Assembly (NCBI GenBank): GCA_902790625.1 | Contig: CADASP010000005.1 | Coordinates: 208,143 to 272,142 of the forward strand | DNA length: 64,000 nucleotides | DNA from: an uncultured Prevotellaceae bacterium | GTDB lineage: Bacteria; Bacteroidota; Bacteroidia; Bacteroidales; Bacteroidaceae | Direction: 5' to 3' | In this document: positions 63,866-64,000 of the stretch, piece after piece | Layout of the letters: each line of letters begins with the position of its first letter | Position numbering within the stretch: the stretch's first letter is position 1 | Program-made: the position numbers and the translations under genes | The notes under the pieces: generated by a model | Databases searched by the model: none | The model's input: the letters and a program-made list of their open reading frames with translations, nothing else | Told to the model about the DNA's origin: nothing

Positions 63866-64000
63866 AACTCTATGATTCTGCTACTATCAAATCCATTACG
63901 TTGTTCTCCATGAGCAATATAGCCTAATTGATTGGCTACAATCTTTGTCGATCCAATTTCTGCGTCAATATTTGTGTGAGAGTGTCCATATATCCAATAG
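63862..64000 (-). CDS. Metallophosphoesterase, C-terminal fragment at the window edge
   Basis: The frame enters from the right edge and encodes about 46 residues: YWIYGHSHTNIDAEIGSTKI, then VANQLGYIAHGEQRNGFD and a short end. GHSHTN is the last metal-binding histidine motif of calcineurin-like phosphoesterases. Such genes often accompany type I loci of Bacteroidota between hsdM and hsdS. Everything upstream, presumably including hsdM, is outside the window. Confidence 0.75.
   Translation of the reverse strand, partial: YWIYGHSHTNIDAEIGSTKIVANQLGYIAHGEQRNGFDSSRIIEL

Overview
This window looks like a chromosome segment of a GC-rich member of the Bacteroidales, most likely Prevotellaceae. The evidence is: Bacteroidota-type -7 boxes (TAnnTTTG) in front of many genes, two secreted proteins ending in type IX secretion sorting tails (GIYIRNGRKVVVK and a similar end on the GH2 enzyme), TonB-dependent outer-membrane receptors, M13 peptidase, and the fused cobalamin enzymes typical of gut Bacteroidota. 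No transposase or phage structural gene is visible.

Layout. (1) 1-10,200: end of an outer-membrane barrel protein, an iron-type alcohol dehydrogenase, an FGGY sugar kinase, an M13 peptidase, a little-studied GGGtGRT / NifU-like pair, a CPBP membrane protease and RibF. (2) 10,300-23,000: tRNA-Met(CAT), a three-gene cell-surface locus (coiled-coil lipoprotein, small barrel, very large lamin-tail/CotH protein), a repeat-filled 1.8 kb intergenic region, and a secreted GH2 beta-galactosidase-like enzyme. (3) 23,000-43,430: a large cobalamin region. A plus-strand operon carries CobJ-CbiC, CbiE-CbiT, CbiG-CobM and CobK-CbiD fusions. Two minus-strand groups carry BtuC/BtuF and CobB-CobQ-CobD-CbiB. 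A cobalamin riboswitch leads BtuB, an exported CbiK-like chelatase and a second BtuB-like receptor. Together they import B12 or corrinoids and build most of the corrin ring and lower-ligand linker. CbiL, CobU/S/T, BtuR and the BtuD ATPase are not seen here.

(4) 43,418-64,000: an AT-richer defence island on the minus strand, starting exactly at the end of the second receptor. It holds two type I restriction-modification loci. The first has an XRE regulator, HsdM, a RhuM-Doc/Fic protein, HsdS, a small possible antitoxin, an AlbA/Schlafen-type ATPase with a heptapeptide tandem repeat, and an HsdR broken by two frame changes. Next come a short stretch with an excisionase-like gene, hairpins, an iteron-like array and a decayed gene. 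The second locus (reading leftward) has the end of a metallophosphoesterase, HsdS, a GNAT protein, a second AlbA-type ATPase, a 12-bp tandem array, an intact HsdR, a YgjP-like metallopeptidase and a DUF262/GmrSD-like protein. Its HsdM would lie beyond the right edge.

The most unusual signal is a set of short dispersed repeats. GC-rich palindromes and CTCACC / CAACTCT tandem repeats lie between genes and, in several cases, inside conserved reading frames (RibF, CobL, BtuF, CobQ, GH2), adding short low-complexity peptides in frame, much as Rickettsia palindromic elements do.
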